From Erpobdella octoculata (taxonomy: Eukaryota > Annelida > Clitellata > Hirudinida > Erpobdellidae), in contig OZ022245.1 in assembly GCA_963978895.1 (NCBI GenBank), positions 2,933,121 through 2,997,120 on the forward strand: a stretch of 64,000 bases of DNA. Direction: 5' to 3'. Made by a program: the position numbers and the translations under genes. Below the pieces are notes generated by a model. The model saw nothing but the letters and a program-made list of their open reading frames with translations, was not told the DNA's origin and made no database searches. Position 1 is the stretch's first letter. Each line of letters begins with the position of its first letter. Below are positions 23,893 to 53,699 of this stretch, piece after piece.

Positions 23893-24520
23893 GCGGCTTA
23901 ATGAGCTTTAATAAAATACGAAAATGAATAATAAAGTATTGTTGGTCGAAGTCGAAAGGCAATCACAAAATAGTTCTTTAACCATCAAATGAGTTTGACT
24001 ATGATTCTCAGTAACTTCGATTTGTTTAAATTTTAATGTTGTTTGATCGGATAATTAAACAAAGTGATGTAAAGTAAAAATGTCCACTAGGAAATTTTCT
24101 ATTAATCTTTTTTATGATTTATATGCCCGGGATAATCGATACATAGCTACTACCTACAGTCAGGGTTTTATCCAGACCTATTCACTTTGGAGAAAATTTA
24201 AAATTTAGGGGGAGAAGGAAATGATCGATAGCGCCGTTTTCATTGAGCTTCTTTTATTATTTTTTTAAAATAAAGATTTTAGTTATACAAGACATAACAA
24301 ACTGAAACACAGCGCTAGCTTGTTGAAGCACTTTTCATCAAATATTCACAACTTATTCACACAACTAATTCTGAGCAGGTTTTGTCATTTTTGTGACTTT
24401 CTATGTCTTCATTGATAACTGAAATAGCAAACTCATAAAGTGATTCATGTTAATGTCAGTTTTGTTCGGCATGTCATAAGCTACTCAAGTTATTTGGTAT
24501 AAACTGAAACCTTCGGTGTA

Positions 24521-24718
24521 ATGTCAAGAACGTTGTTTATTCCCCCCCCCCCTAGAAATTTCTCAATGTCAGCGACTGGTTCTGAGGATACTGTTAGCGG
24601 TTTCAGTGTAGGAAGCAAAAGTAATTATAATAAAAAGTCAAGTAACATGTTATGGAGGTATTTTAAGAGAAGTAAATCCAACGATGGTTACTTGGCAAAA
24701 TGCAATCTTTGTAACTAG
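24521..24718 (+). pseudogene. BED-type zinc finger fragment of a hAT transposase
   Basis: Residues SSNMLWRYFKRS and GYLAKCNLCN match the first half of a BED finger (aromatic W/F, then Cys-x2-Cys). The frame stops just after the second cysteine, so the His pair and the catalytic region are absent. A run of twelve C bases sits at 24543-24554. Confidence 0.55.
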
Positions 24719-24719
24719 A

Positions 24720-25457
24720 AGTAGCCCGTCAAAAATGACGGATCTTTTTAAATCTCATTTTATTTATATATAAATTTTAGATTACAGTTGTTCTTGGACG
24801 CCCGTTTATTTAGCCAGTTACAAAAATCGTAACTATATCATAATAGCAGCGCTATACCTGATAACGGTTTCTATAATAGCAATGCCTCGTTTAATTTAAA
24901 ATTTCATTTCAATTTCCTGTCGCCTAAGACGTTCCATTAGTCGTTTTCTCGACATCCGTCCGTCTCTTTTAGAATTTGAGAACAATAATTTTCGGAAGTT
25001 TGTTTACTCGTGTCTATCGGTTTAGCGCCACCACCTGAATACATTTTTAGTTGCTCGAGCCGAACGTAATAGTTGAGTATTATTATAATAATTTTTCATA
25101 TAAATTTGCCCCTACCGGCTTAACAAATCGTTAAATAATTTTAGTAGCTTTCTTACGTTCACATCGATATCGTCGTTCGGCACATCGCCGATGCTATTTT
25201 TAGCCACGCTCGGATTTCCAATACCTAAGTTATACTAAATCGTTTATCTTTATTATTAATTAAATTTCTTCAAATTTGTTTCGAATACGAAGTCGCAGTC
25301 ATTCGAACCTTAACTTTCGTTCCTTTTTTTTATTTGAAATTACTTTTTTCCGGAGCGATTTTGTTTATTGTTTACCTATACGACTAATGACGTAAGCGTA
25401 ACAGAATCAGTGAGTGAATGAGTGAGTGAGTGACGAGGGCTACTATAATATAGATAA
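24720..25457 (+). repeat. interspersed element headed by CCCGTCAAAAATGACGG
   Basis: It begins with the palindrome CCCGTCAAAAATGACGG and ends with GAGTGAGTGAGTGACGAGGG and TATAATATAGATA, a tail style typical of LINE-mobilised repeats. The head recurs inverted at 49455-49475. There is no coding capacity. Confidence 0.5.
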
Positions 25458-25587
25458 ACGTTTCAAAATGGGCAAAAAAGCTACAACTTCTTCTGTGAAA
25501 TATAATTTACATTCTCAACATCCATCCATATAAAATGAATAACAGAATGTTTTTTAAATAACATCATAAATAATCCCTTTATGAAAA

Positions 25588-27675
25588 ACTAGCTGGGTTA
25601 CCCGGCGTTGCCCGGGGATTTTAAAGGCTTTTTATCGTTTTCTCTCTGGCCCCCGTTTCCTTAACCGCTTGCTTTCCCGTTCCAGGTCGTTTTCTCACTC
25701 CTGGTCGCATTTCTGCTCACGGTCGCTTTTCCGACCCCGGTCTCTTTTACTTTTCCCGATCCCGGTTGCTTTACCGCTCCAGCTTGCTCTTCTTTTCGCT
25801 CTTCTGTTCCTCCATTAAATTTTAGAGCCTTCCCAATGTGGCTTAGATGGGCTGTAGCGGAATGCTGTGCACAGTCATGAAAATTGATCTGTTCTCTCGT
25901 TAACACTTTGTTGTTTGGTTTGCTCATTTTTCCTCAATTTTAATTAGTGTTCTCTAATGTATTGGTTCCACTCTGCAAGTGTGATCTTCTGCAAAGGCTT
26001 ATTATGATTGACTGAAGCTGAAAAAAAAATTTTATTAGTTAACGGCTGCAATAATGTTAAAATCCGCTCATATATCTCAACAGGTTATATTTATTTTAAA
26101 TACTTGTAAGATTATAAATGCCTACAATAGATTTATCACACACTGTTCAACAGCTGCTTTTCGAAAAATCGCTAGTCTTAGTTTTTGAGTTGTTCTTAGT
26201 TTTTAAGTGTAATGTCTACCGAAAGCATATAACGCTACATGTGGCATGTTAATAACTGTTGACCCGTGGCTTTGAAAAATGTGATATAAAACACAGATTG
26301 AAATAAAACATGAAGTAATAATAATATTAAAAACCTTCAAAGCATTAACTTAATGAATTTTCCGAGAGTTTTCTGAGATCATCAATTTGGAACAATCGAA
26401 GAGTACCACTTTTATTTAGCAAATGATGCAATTATAAATTGAACAAAACAGCAGCAGAGTGATAGGCTGGCTTGAGAACTTTGTTCATGATTTTGTTGAA
26501 ACACAAAAATACTGCACTTGCTTTCATTTCTTTCAAATTTCATGCACCTCATATATCAGTGAAACTTTTACAATAAATTGGTGTTGCATGTAAGATTTTC
26601 TTTAAAATGTAATTTTCTAATTTCCTCTGAAAAGTAAAAAATAAAATAAGACCGATAAATTAATTCATAATCTTATAGTCATAACTACTCGTGAATAATA
26701 ATGGTTGTAATGCCATCACATAAAAAAAAACTTACCTGCCCAAAATAATTTCTCATTTACCGATAGGCTGATAGCAAGCTCGTCAGTTTAGGAAACCATG
26801 ATGAACAATATTAGATAAGGAACAATTGAAGTCAGAAGCCTTGAACGATAAATATGAACAATGAATTTAAATTTATTTTTCCAATCTGCAACTCCTTTTT
26901 GTAAAACACAAAATGTTAGAGCATAATGATAATCTTATAATAATTAATAATAATATAACATAATTAAACACGTGCAATGCAACAAACGAAACAAATTGAA
27001 AGATACACAGTAAATCATGATTTTAAAAACTAAAAACAAATTACCAAAGCTTTGCCACTTACTTTTGAATGGGAGATATGAACAATGAATTTCTAATTTG
27101 ATTTAATTTTAATTGGTTAAGTCTGGAACTCTTTTTGTGAAGCACAAAATATCTCTAAATAGAAGAAATTCCACCTGCAATTTATTGATTAGTCCTAAAA
27201 ACCAAAGTTATCTAAATTTAAAAAATAAGTTGCTAAAATCAAATATAAAGTTTACCAATAGCAGAGCTGTCGTATCGGAGGTTCGGAAGAGAATGAGCTC
27301 TATGAAATCAAAACAAAGGTATCCGGCGGCACCATAGATATCTATGGGCGCAACTAAACAACACACATATTTATTTAATTTAATATTTATATTTAAAACC
27401 TTAAAACTTAAGAAAAAAAAATTAAAAATATTTTGTATAATTTTACTATAAATTAATTTATTTTTATTTTGTAGAAAAAAAATTTACTCCAACTTACTAC
27501 CGCTGACCAAAACGTTTTTTGTCCATAAAACATCAACGGAGAAACCAATTTATTTAAAATTTTACAGGAACCACCGCTTCAATAAGTTACATAAGTGTGC
27601 CAAATTTCAATTAAATCTGTTCGGCCGTTTACATTTTATCTCCGAACAAACAAACATTCATTTTTATATATAAGA
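25588..27675 (+). repeat. long interspersed repeat with GTTGCCCGGGG head, copy 3
   Basis: The head ACTAGCTGGGTTACCCGGCG continues into TTGCCCGGGG. A pyrimidine-rich CCCGTTCC/CCCGGTC body follows to about 25810. A likely 3' end is TTCGGCCGTTTACATTTTAT followed by CGAACAAACAAACATTC and TATATATAAGATT at 27675. Whether one element spans all of this is inferred. Related partial copies are at 20792-21180, 45980-46290 and 52060-52300. Confidence 0.55.
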
Positions 27676-27769
27676 TTGAAATTATTCAGTAAAATTCACA
27701 ACAGTCAAGAAAATTCTTGTGAACTTTGAAATCGGAGGTTCTTGAACATATATAAAACTGCTGGACTTT

Positions 27770-28428
27770 GTTGCACCAAAATTAATATTTTGTATGAGCA
27801 ATTATTCGGTTTTTTGTGCGCAATTATTCGGTTTTCTGTGCGCAATTTGTGCGCGATTTTTTCAAACAATTTTTGTTCTTGTGCGCACTTGCGAATGAGT
27901 GTGCATCAAATAAAATATTTTATTTGAACCTATTCGGATCGGATAATAGTGCGCAATTCCGCATGAAACGCAGGACCTTAGTTGTCGATGTCAGCAAAAC
28001 AGAAACAAGAAATTTGTTTAGAAAATTTTTTACGACGAAAAGTTTCAAATAAAAATGAATGTATGTCAAAAAATCAAAATATTTATTATTTATACTAATT
28101 TTCAAAAGAATTTTAATTAAAAAATGCTTACTGACTCACCTTAAAAAATTTTGGTATAAAGTTTTCCATTGACAACAAATAATCGCAAACAATTTTTCAA
28201 ATAATTGCAAACAATTGCAAATAATGCGAAAAAGTGCGCACATAAGCGCATTGTTGGCTAATTATTTGAAATTATTCACAGTGCGCACAAATTTTGCGCA
28301 TTTATTTGAAAAATACGCATTTAAATAAATAAAAATTTTGTGCGCTATTCGCAATTGTTTTGATGGTGCGAATAATTTTTTAATTTGATTTTATTTTATT
28401 CGAATGCGCACAAAACAGTCAAACCCAG
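27770..28428. repeat. TGCGCA-rich region, possible MITE
   Basis: GTGCGCAA and TTGCGCA-type motifs recur in both orientations, interspersed with CAAATAATT/AATTATTTG. The pattern suggests a fold-back or hAT-like non-autonomous element, but clear terminal repeats were not found. Confidence 0.35.
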
Positions 28429-29198
28429 GTGCTTAGACTCTTGATACTCATTTTTTGACGTTTTGATTTCGATTCGGTTTTAGTCAAAATTCCACTGTCT
28501 TTCCTTTCTTGACTTAAAGGTCAAAGTCATGCTTTCGACTCTTGCGCCGTTTATAGTCGTCAAAACTATAAAACAATATTTTATTTAACATTTTTATTTT
28601 AGATCGTTTGTTGAAACAGATGTACTGAGTACTGCCAAGTCGTCCCTAACTGACGCCCTTGGATTTTTCAAAAGTACGTTCCTATGCAAAATTTGAATGT
28701 AACAAATCAACGGGAAGTGATCGAAAAATCGATTCCAAGATTTTTACTACACAAACAAACATAACATCAGGTGAAGCTAATAGAAGCGTGGTAAAAAATC
28801 AGAATGAGTTATGATATAAAATCTTACATACCGCCTAAATGAAAGCAAAAATGTAAAAAGAAAGCATAGATTCGTTGGAAATTGACGAACTTCATCTCAG
28901 CAAGCCTACAGCAGCATACCATCAACCATTTCACTGATCCATGAGAAAGCCACAACGTCAAATGAATGAAAAAAAACGAAAGCTCGTGTAAACATGTAAA
29001 ATAAAAAATGAATAAAAAATACGAAAAGTATAAAAAATAAATAATTAATTCAAAATACATTTCCATCAAATAGTAATTAAATCGACTTCTTAAAAATATA
29101 ATTTCGAAAAATAAAGCATTGTCCCGACCACCATGGTAACTGATAGCATTAAAACTCAAATGAAGTACATATAATATATTATTCAATTAACGATTTCA

Positions 29199-29486
29199 TC
29201 AAGCTGTGACTGTACATGTTTCATTTCTCTTTTTTTCTTTGTTTTGCGTAAGAGTCTCAGTTGCATCACAGCAATCCTTCCCTTCTGCTATAAGTTTGCC
29301 AAATCTCAGCGGCCCTTGAACGCAAAAAAGGATTGATTCACAAAGACTTTCTATTGGTCTTATGAAGGCACCGAAAGGTAACAAGATAAGGTAAATGGCA
29401 GCTGCGATAAAGGCAATTGGCCATATAAACACAACCAGCCAAATCGTCGCTACTAAGGAATTCACGATGCCCGGACAGCAAGCCAT
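29199..29486 (-). CDS. small hydrophobic membrane protein, family member 4
   Basis: 95 residues beginning MACCPGIVNSLVATIWL. The core IWPIAFIAAAIYLILLPFGAF and the tail RPIESLCESILFCVQGPL...LIAEGKDCC match member 3 closely. It then continues past the point where member 3 stops, with about 18 polar residues (ATETLTQNKEKKRNETC). The upstream intron and GTAAGC donor (complement at 29635-29640) are conserved. It is the youngest-looking pair with member 3. The function is unknown. Confidence 0.65.
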   Translation of the reverse strand: MACCPGIVNSLVATIWLVVFIWPIAFIAAAIYLILLPFGAFIRPIESLCESILFCVQGPLRFGKLIAEGKDCCDATETLTQNKEKKRNETCTVTA

Positions 29487-29737
29487 GTTCTAGCACCTGA
29501 CATAAGAAAAAATAAATGAATATAACAAACATTCCATACTATCAACTTGCGCTTTACTAACGTAAATTTAAATGAGCAAATATAATATTTAAAATATTTT
29601 ATTTTATCGATTTTAAGCAAATATAAAAAGTGCGAGCTTACGGTTTTTTTGGAGGGCAGATCCACAACTTCTGGTCACTTTGAAATACAAATGTCACAAA
29701 AAAAACTCAGAAAATATTTGCTCTAACGCACAGTGTT

Positions 29738-29764
29738 AAAGCTCTTCAATAACTGTAGAGCTTT
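29738..29764. promoter_or_regulatory. conserved inverted repeat upstream of member 4
   Basis: AAAGCTCT/AGAGCTTT stem with one loop change relative to the other two copies. Confidence 0.4.
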
Positions 29765-30514
29765 TAAATTCCCGAAAACTCATCAAAAATTTAAGTGTTT
29801 GCGAAATTTCGTAGATAAATGTTCTGAAGCTCTAGTAGGTATCTGAGAAAAAGTTGCACAAACCCTGGTTTGTACTGTTTTATAGCCCTTTCACATGAGC
29901 CTGCTAAACGTGCATGAAGATATTGGCTGGTTGCTTACCGTATTTACAAAAATGTACCGAGCTACAGTTAGCTGTAATTGCACTACGTAGCTTCTTAGCG
30001 ATGATTAATGCCGTGGTTTAAGGGTTAATGATGACGACGACAGTGATAACTATAATACGGATGATGATGCTATTATAGCTGGTAGCAATGATGATGATGA
30101 TGACGACGACGACGACGATGATGATAGCGGCCTAATGAGCTTTAATAAAATAAAAAAATGAGTAATTAAGTATTGTTGGTCGAAGTCGAAGCGCATTCAC
30201 ATATGTTATGTAATAAATAACATTGACTTTGATTCTCAGTAACTTCGATCAGCGGTGTAGTCCCGTACTATGTCTGTTTTTCTTTTTAAATGCTTTTATT
30301 TAACTTCACTTTCTTTCTGTTTGTTTGTTTGTCTGTGGTGATCAAATCTTAGAAACAAAAATTCACTCACTTTTCGACCACCTAGAGCTCTAAGACTTTC
30401 AGGAAAGCTTTATTCTGGATGACAATACATGAATTCAATGTTTCCGACATGAATTAGGCTTTAAATCAATTAAAATTAATCAAATCAAATTAATTCCTGC
30501 CATCTAGCGACTGT

Positions 30515-30605
30515 ATTAAGTTGTTTATCTATAAGTCGCCAGAGGTCCAAATTAATTAAACAGTACGGATGTTTATTTATAAGTCGCCAGAGGTCCAAAA
30601 TAATT
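30515..30605. repeat. short direct duplication
   Basis: TATAAGTCGCCAGAGGTCCA occurs twice, about 50 bases apart, with shared flanks. Confidence 0.8.
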
Positions 30606-31859
30606 AACAAGACTGAGCGTAATGGTTGTTTTAGATTCAAAAACTTTAGTTCGTTGACTATTAAATAAATTTATTTTTTATCTTAACTTGTTAGAGTTTG
30701 ACATTGCCAAACGTAACCCTCTAGCTTTAAGCCACGACTGTTTGTTTATTTTGCATCTTTTCTATTTTAATGATTTAATGTGATAGAAATTGTTTGAATT
30801 GATAATAAAAAAGGTGATGTACAGTAAAAATTGTTACTACTAAAAGTTTGATTAATCTTTTTTATTATTTCTATGCCCGGGCTCATCGATACATAGCTCC
30901 TGCAGTCATGGTTTTATCATCCAAACCTCTTCACTTTGGAAGAAATTTGAAATTTATGGGTTGGGGAAGGAAATGATCGATAGCGCTGTTTTCATCGGGC
31001 TTCTCTTATTATTTTTTTTTTATAAAATAAAGTTTTAAAATTTGAGTTTTTAGTAATACAAGTGTTAAAAAAGTGTAGTAAAACCACCGCCAATTTCTCA
31101 TCTGTCGCAACAACAACAAAAAACAAAAAGCAATTTGTTTGCAGACTTTGACTTATATTTTTGTTGTTGTAAAAATGATTTCAATACTTCTTATTCTATG
31201 GCTAGGTTATTTAGCTTAAAATTATCTGCGAGAACAAGCAACGAATTTTTGGCAAATCCTAATTCATAGACGAATTTTATAATGGATCCATGGTGTTGGT
31301 GTCTAACATTCTTGCTAGCAATACAATTTTCGGAGCTGCATTTTCAGTGGCGTAGCGTAGTTTTAAAATCTAAGCCTAAAAAACTGACTACTGGCTTTGG
31401 AGAAAGTTAAAACTTGTTTTGTTGGGGAAAATTTTAAACTAAGACTTCTAAATGAAACACTGCTTATCCAGATGGGGCAAATCCAGATGGACCGTATCCA
31501 AATGACAAATCACCCCAGCCTAAATGTAAAAAAAAACCTGAAAAATATTATCGTTACCACTTGAACCATTTTTGAAAATTGTTCATCAGAGATCGAAGAA
31601 AGGTTTACAGCTAGCAGTGCATTGTCCAATTTTTCACATTTCATGTATACCAGACATTAGTATATCGCTCGATGAATTTCTTAAGGAATTCAAAAGTTTA
31701 TGCCAAAGATTTTAATCAAAGGCTTAATTAAAAGTTTAAATAATTCGACTTTAGTTTTAATATTGTGTTAAATAAATATATAAAATTTGTTAACTCCCTC
31801 AAAAAATCATGGTTGTGCCACTTACCTACTCTTAAACAAAATCTTTTGCCCTTATTAGT

Positions 31860-32060
31860 GGTGATGATGCATATTACGTGGTAATGATGATGATGATAAT
31901 GATGATGAATATTACGTGGTAATGATGATGATTGATATTATGTGATGATACTGATGATGGATATTACGTGGTAATACTGATGATGGATATTATGTGGTGA
32001 TGCTGATGATAATTATTATAGTGGTGGTGATGATGGTTATTGTGGCTGTGATGTTGATAA
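31860..32060. repeat. degenerate minisatellite GATGATGGATATTACGTGGT
   Basis: Units of roughly 30-36 bases with GATATTACGTGGTAATGATG variants repeat about five times. Confidence 0.7.
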
Positions 32061-32139
32061 TACTTAAAAAATATGCAAATAGACTTGAAGTTTTGAAATT
32101 AATATTTTTCGGCAAGAATTTTAATTACATTTTAATGTA

Positions 32140-32460
32140 CGAATGAAGGCACTCCGACGCATGCCCATGGAGATGAGGGAGGCCCTGGCCAACATTTTCT
32201 GGCAAGCCTGGGGTCTCTCTCTAAGACTCTAGGACAATAACTATTGCTATTGCTATTATTATCAAATTAAATTAACATGGTTTTAGACTGTATCAGAAAA
32301 CCGAAGCCTGTGTGAGATACACAACAACAATTAGAGACAGTTGTTTATGGTGCTTGCCTCCCCACATCCCCCTACGAATGCTGGTAACGCCGTTGAGATT
32401 CGAACCGCCGACTTTTAGGCCAGCAGGCGAACGCTTTACCACATTGCCACCAGCGCCCTA
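32140..32460 (-). mobile_element. tRNA-derived SINE, second family
   Basis: On the minus strand, box A-like TGGCAATGTGG (32439-32449) and box B GGTTCGAATCT (32396-32406) have tRNA spacing. The body ends in an AATAGC-rich stretch at 32240-32270. The sequence to 32140 (complement of CATGCCCATGGAGATGAGGG) may be part of it. The T-arm does not pair well, so this is not a working tRNA gene. Confidence 0.6.
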
Positions 32461-32469
32461 ATTGCTTAC

Positions 32470-35400
32470 AATCATAGAAACTCAACTCCTAGAAAATGCA
32501 TCTCAATCCAATAAAAGAAAAAGAAAATAAACTTTTAGCAACTGACTGAAAGCATTTATTCAGGCTTTTGTATTTGATATAGTTTGCAGACAAACCTATA
32601 TAGCTTTTAGACAAAAACATATATCTTGCATACAAACATGTATAGATTGCATACGAACATATGTTGTTTGCAGGCGAACATTTATATAGTTTAAATAGAT
32701 GACTAAGAATGGATCTTTTTGATGATTTTTAATGCGACATGACCCACCAAACCTCTAGCGAATATATTTAAAATACTATCACAGCCTTACGATTTTTTTA
32801 ATTTAAAAAAGCCAAGCCCTATACAAATAAAAAACATTGCGTACCCTTTTGTGGCTCTATGTTGTCCAAACGGTATTATTGGCCTACTGTTTGAGAACGA
32901 AATAAAAAAATTATTATGACAACATAAAACTAAGTAGTACTCCTGCGATTTAATATTTGTATTCCATGTCAATCTACACAACAAATTGTCTATTAAAAAT
33001 TCTATTGGTTTTTAAAAGTATTGCCAATCTCTGCAAGAAATCACAAATAAAGACGTTCTTGGATTACAGTGAAACTTGCTGCCAAATTAATCTTCTTCAG
33101 CCTGCTTATTAAGGCTATTTAAGCCAAAGCAATCAGAGTTACAAAGCTACAATCAGGCAGCGCAGACATTTCAAAAGATTGTGAATTTATAAATTTATAC
33201 GATTACATGTTTGGATGTTTGATACATTTTGTCTAGCAGCAACAATGAGAGAAAAAAAACATTGGTCCGGCCCTGGCAGTTTCGTAAGCACAAAATCCTT
33301 GACCATGCCCTGACCCATTTATACGGGCACAGAATCACAAGACTCAGCACAAAAGCCCTAGAGCCTGGACAGTCCCGTTTGATTTATTGACCTTAATATA
33401 AAAACCCTTAGATTGAGCAACAACTTTTTTCCAGGCCCTTGGAAACGTCTTCAGCAATAAATTTAAAATGATAGCCTTTTGTCTGAGAATTTCTAGCAAG
33501 CTTTGTCATGTTCAGAACAATTTTACTGTTATGTCGGTTGATCGAACCTAATTTAGATTTTTTTAACTAACCTTTTGAGGTTTTATTTTAAAAGTTTATT
33601 CAGTGCAACTAGCGATAGCTGAATTCAATATTTTTGCTCGCAAATATAAGTTATTCTAAAAAAAATTATAATTAGTACTGAATAATAATTTTTATTTTTT
33701 AGCTTTACTGAGCAAAATAATAAACGTTGAATTGCGTCCATGGTATTGAAGATGTTGGTTTTACACGGGAAAATAGAAAATTTAATCCTAATTTAAATAA
33801 CAAGAACAATTTTTATCTTATTAAACATGAAAACCTCAAAAATGTATAAAGTAGGTTTTTGTTTAATATACCACATTTCTCTAACGATTTTAGACTAAAA
33901 TTTTCTTGTTTGAGTTTTTTATTTTCTCTAGGCTTCAGGACTGCAAACTAAAATTTTTTAATTAAAATTATCAATAGTTCTTTTTCTAAATTTTTGACAA
34001 GCTCCATATTTTAGTTTAATTTTCATATTTTCTTTCTATTTCACTTTATATCCTGGGTAACTTTAATGTTCATTTTAATAAATTTGACTCCAGCAAAAAC
34101 TTATTTCTGCTTAATGAATTACTTTTTTTTAACTTAATTTAATTCTTTAATCTTTCAATTTTGTTTTTCTGAATACATTATTTGTTCATTTATGTAAAAC
34201 GGCTTTGTATGAATGTGCAGCTTTGTTAGGAAAGTGCGGTTTTGTATGAAAGAGCGGTTTTGTATAAAGGAGTGTGTTCCTGGTAAATTAGAGTAAGATA
34301 AAAAAAGAGATGATTACTGTTTATACAAAGTAACTAAGATATTACTCACTGATATGATTTATTATGAATTGTTCACAACTTGGAAGAATGCATTGCTGGC
34401 TGGTCAGACGAGTGAAGAGCAATCAATTAGAACGTTCATCAAAAGAATGTCTTAACGGTTTAGCAGCTCTTATAAATTTCTTATCTTAATAGTTTAGAAT
34501 GTAAAAATAAAAAAATAAAAAAATGATAAACAATGAGATAAAACAAATGAAAGATTAAAATGAAAAAAAGAAAAAGAGAGAAAGAAAAAGAGAGAGAGAA
34601 AAAAACAAGATAAAGAAAAAGTGCAAGAGAGAAAGAGAGAAAGAGAGAAAATGAGAGAGAAGGATAGAAAAAGAGAGAAAGAAAAAGAGAGAGAGAGAGA
34701 AAGAAAAAAAACTGAGAGGAAAATATCTTTAGAATTTTCAAAATGTTGTTTGACCAACAGTTCATTCTTCTCGAATAATCTTTCCAAACGTTTCAACATC
34801 TGACGTGCTTGCATGCATTATGGCTTCATTGGAACGAGTAAGTTGTTATCTAGCTTCAAGCGTAGCAATATTATGGAACATTTTTGAGTCAAAAATAAAT
34901 AATATGAATGCTTAAACAAAATAATAAACAGAATAATGCTATAAAACAATACTAACAATAACGTTTTTACTGATGTTTAATATTAATTCACTTTTATTAT
35001 AGGCAATGTTTTTGTTGTTTCTGTTGAATTGAGTTCCTGTCAAATTTTGGAAAAATGATGCTCTTATCTTTCTCCGCTTTTCCTTTCTCGCTACTTTAAA
35101 AATTGTTCGGGAAATGTTGCATCGTCATCATCAACATCGTTTTCATCATCAATATTTTCATCGTTTTCATCATCAATATTTTCATCGTTATCATTGTCTT
35201 AATCGAATAGTACAGGGTTGCCAGTAAAATTAAATAGAAATCATGAAAAATATTACAAGATAATTCATTAAATAAATATTTTATATTTTTCCCGAGCCCA
35301 AAACGCCTTCAACCCAACTATTAATCTGAACCCGTCATTGTTAGAATGTAGTCATGTATTTATTGTAAAAATTACACATTGAGTTGGTGCTTATCGGAGG

Positions 35401-35560
35401 AAAGAAAAAATTCCCGAATAAGCGTATCAGTCATCACTGAATAGGATAAAAGTAAATGTAAACACTAAAAGTGGATTGAATTAAAAAAAATCAAAACAAT
35501 CAAAGATTAATGAATTAAAATCAAGAATTAAGATAAAATTTTCAAAGCAAAAATTTTTTT
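32470..35560. other. non-coding, no gene seen
   Basis: A degenerate array of about 28-bp units lies at 32560-32690. A purine-rich GAAAGA tract lies at 34560-34715. CATCATCAATATTTTCATCG-type repeats are at 35110-35200. No exon could be supported. Confidence 0.4.
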
Positions 35561-35562
35561 AG

Positions 35563-35670
35563 GCTCCCGTCTACTACGAAGTTTTGAGAGGCTACAACAA
35601 TATACGCATAGAAGAACTATTAGATGGAGCCTTGCAAAAGATTAAAGCTTGCCCAAATCTGCAGCTATAG
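35563..35670 (+). CDS. candidate orphan terminal exon
   Basis: A pyrimidine-rich AG acceptor (TTTTTTTAG) is followed by 35 open codons and TAG. The peptide begins APVYYEVLRGYNNIRIEELL and ends KACPNLQL. Composition is protein-like, unlike the surrounding DNA. No upstream exon was found and I do not recognise the protein, so it could be the last exon of a distant gene or a chance open stretch. Confidence 0.3.
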   Translation, partial: APVYYEVLRGYNNIRIEELLDGALQKIKACPNLQL

Positions 35671-35689
35671 GCACTAACGTTGTTGCTCT

Positions 35690-35693
35690 CTCT

Positions 35694-35759
<66 letters not shown>
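35690..35759. repeat. (CT)n microsatellite
   Basis: A perfect CT run of about 68 bases, about 475 bases upstream of the junctophilin start codon. Confidence 0.95.
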
Positions 35760-35762
<3 letters not shown>

Positions 35763-36234
35763 AGGCTTCTACTCCAACAACTCCAGAACTGGAAGATCTT
35801 TAAGCATATACCCATCCGTCCATACGTCTACTAATCCGTCGGTGCGTATGTCCCAATGTCTGTGTGCCGGTCCGTGCGTTGCGCTAACTCGCTTGCTCGC
35901 AAGTTTCCGAGGCGGGACCGGCGTCGCTCCGTGGAGCATTTCGCAGGATTTTTCGCTAGTCGGTTCAGGATTAACAAACGTAATGGGACTGCTCATTCGT
36001 CCAAAACTGTGAAAAAAAGATAAATATTGTTTTTAAGTATAAAAAAGGCCAGAGAAGAAAGATATTTGGATGTCTTTCTGAAGAGTTTGTGTTTGTTTGC
36101 TTCCAGTTCAAGATGTGTTGATATATTGCAGGATTCATTAAAATTAGAAGTTTTCGTTTAGAGAGCGCGTGTACCATCATCGTCTTGTATTTTCGTTTTT
36201 TTTTTATATTATTCTCTTCACATTTCCCTCAACA

Positions 36235-53669
<17,435 letters not shown>

Positions 53670-53699
53670 ATCTTCTACTTAACATTTTTTACTTTCATT

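Larger units (their letters stand above)
28640..31030. repeat. segmental duplication, unit C
   Basis: Third copy of the duplicated segment. Relative to unit B it has an extra block of about 500 bases (about 30255-30760) between TCTCAGTAACTTCGAT and the GTGATGTA...ATCTTTTTTAT region. Confidence 0.8.

Noticed and set aside
32330..32460. Possible functional tRNA gene on the minus strand
   Set aside because: Boxes A and B are present but the T-arm and acceptor stem do not pair, and a SINE body follows.
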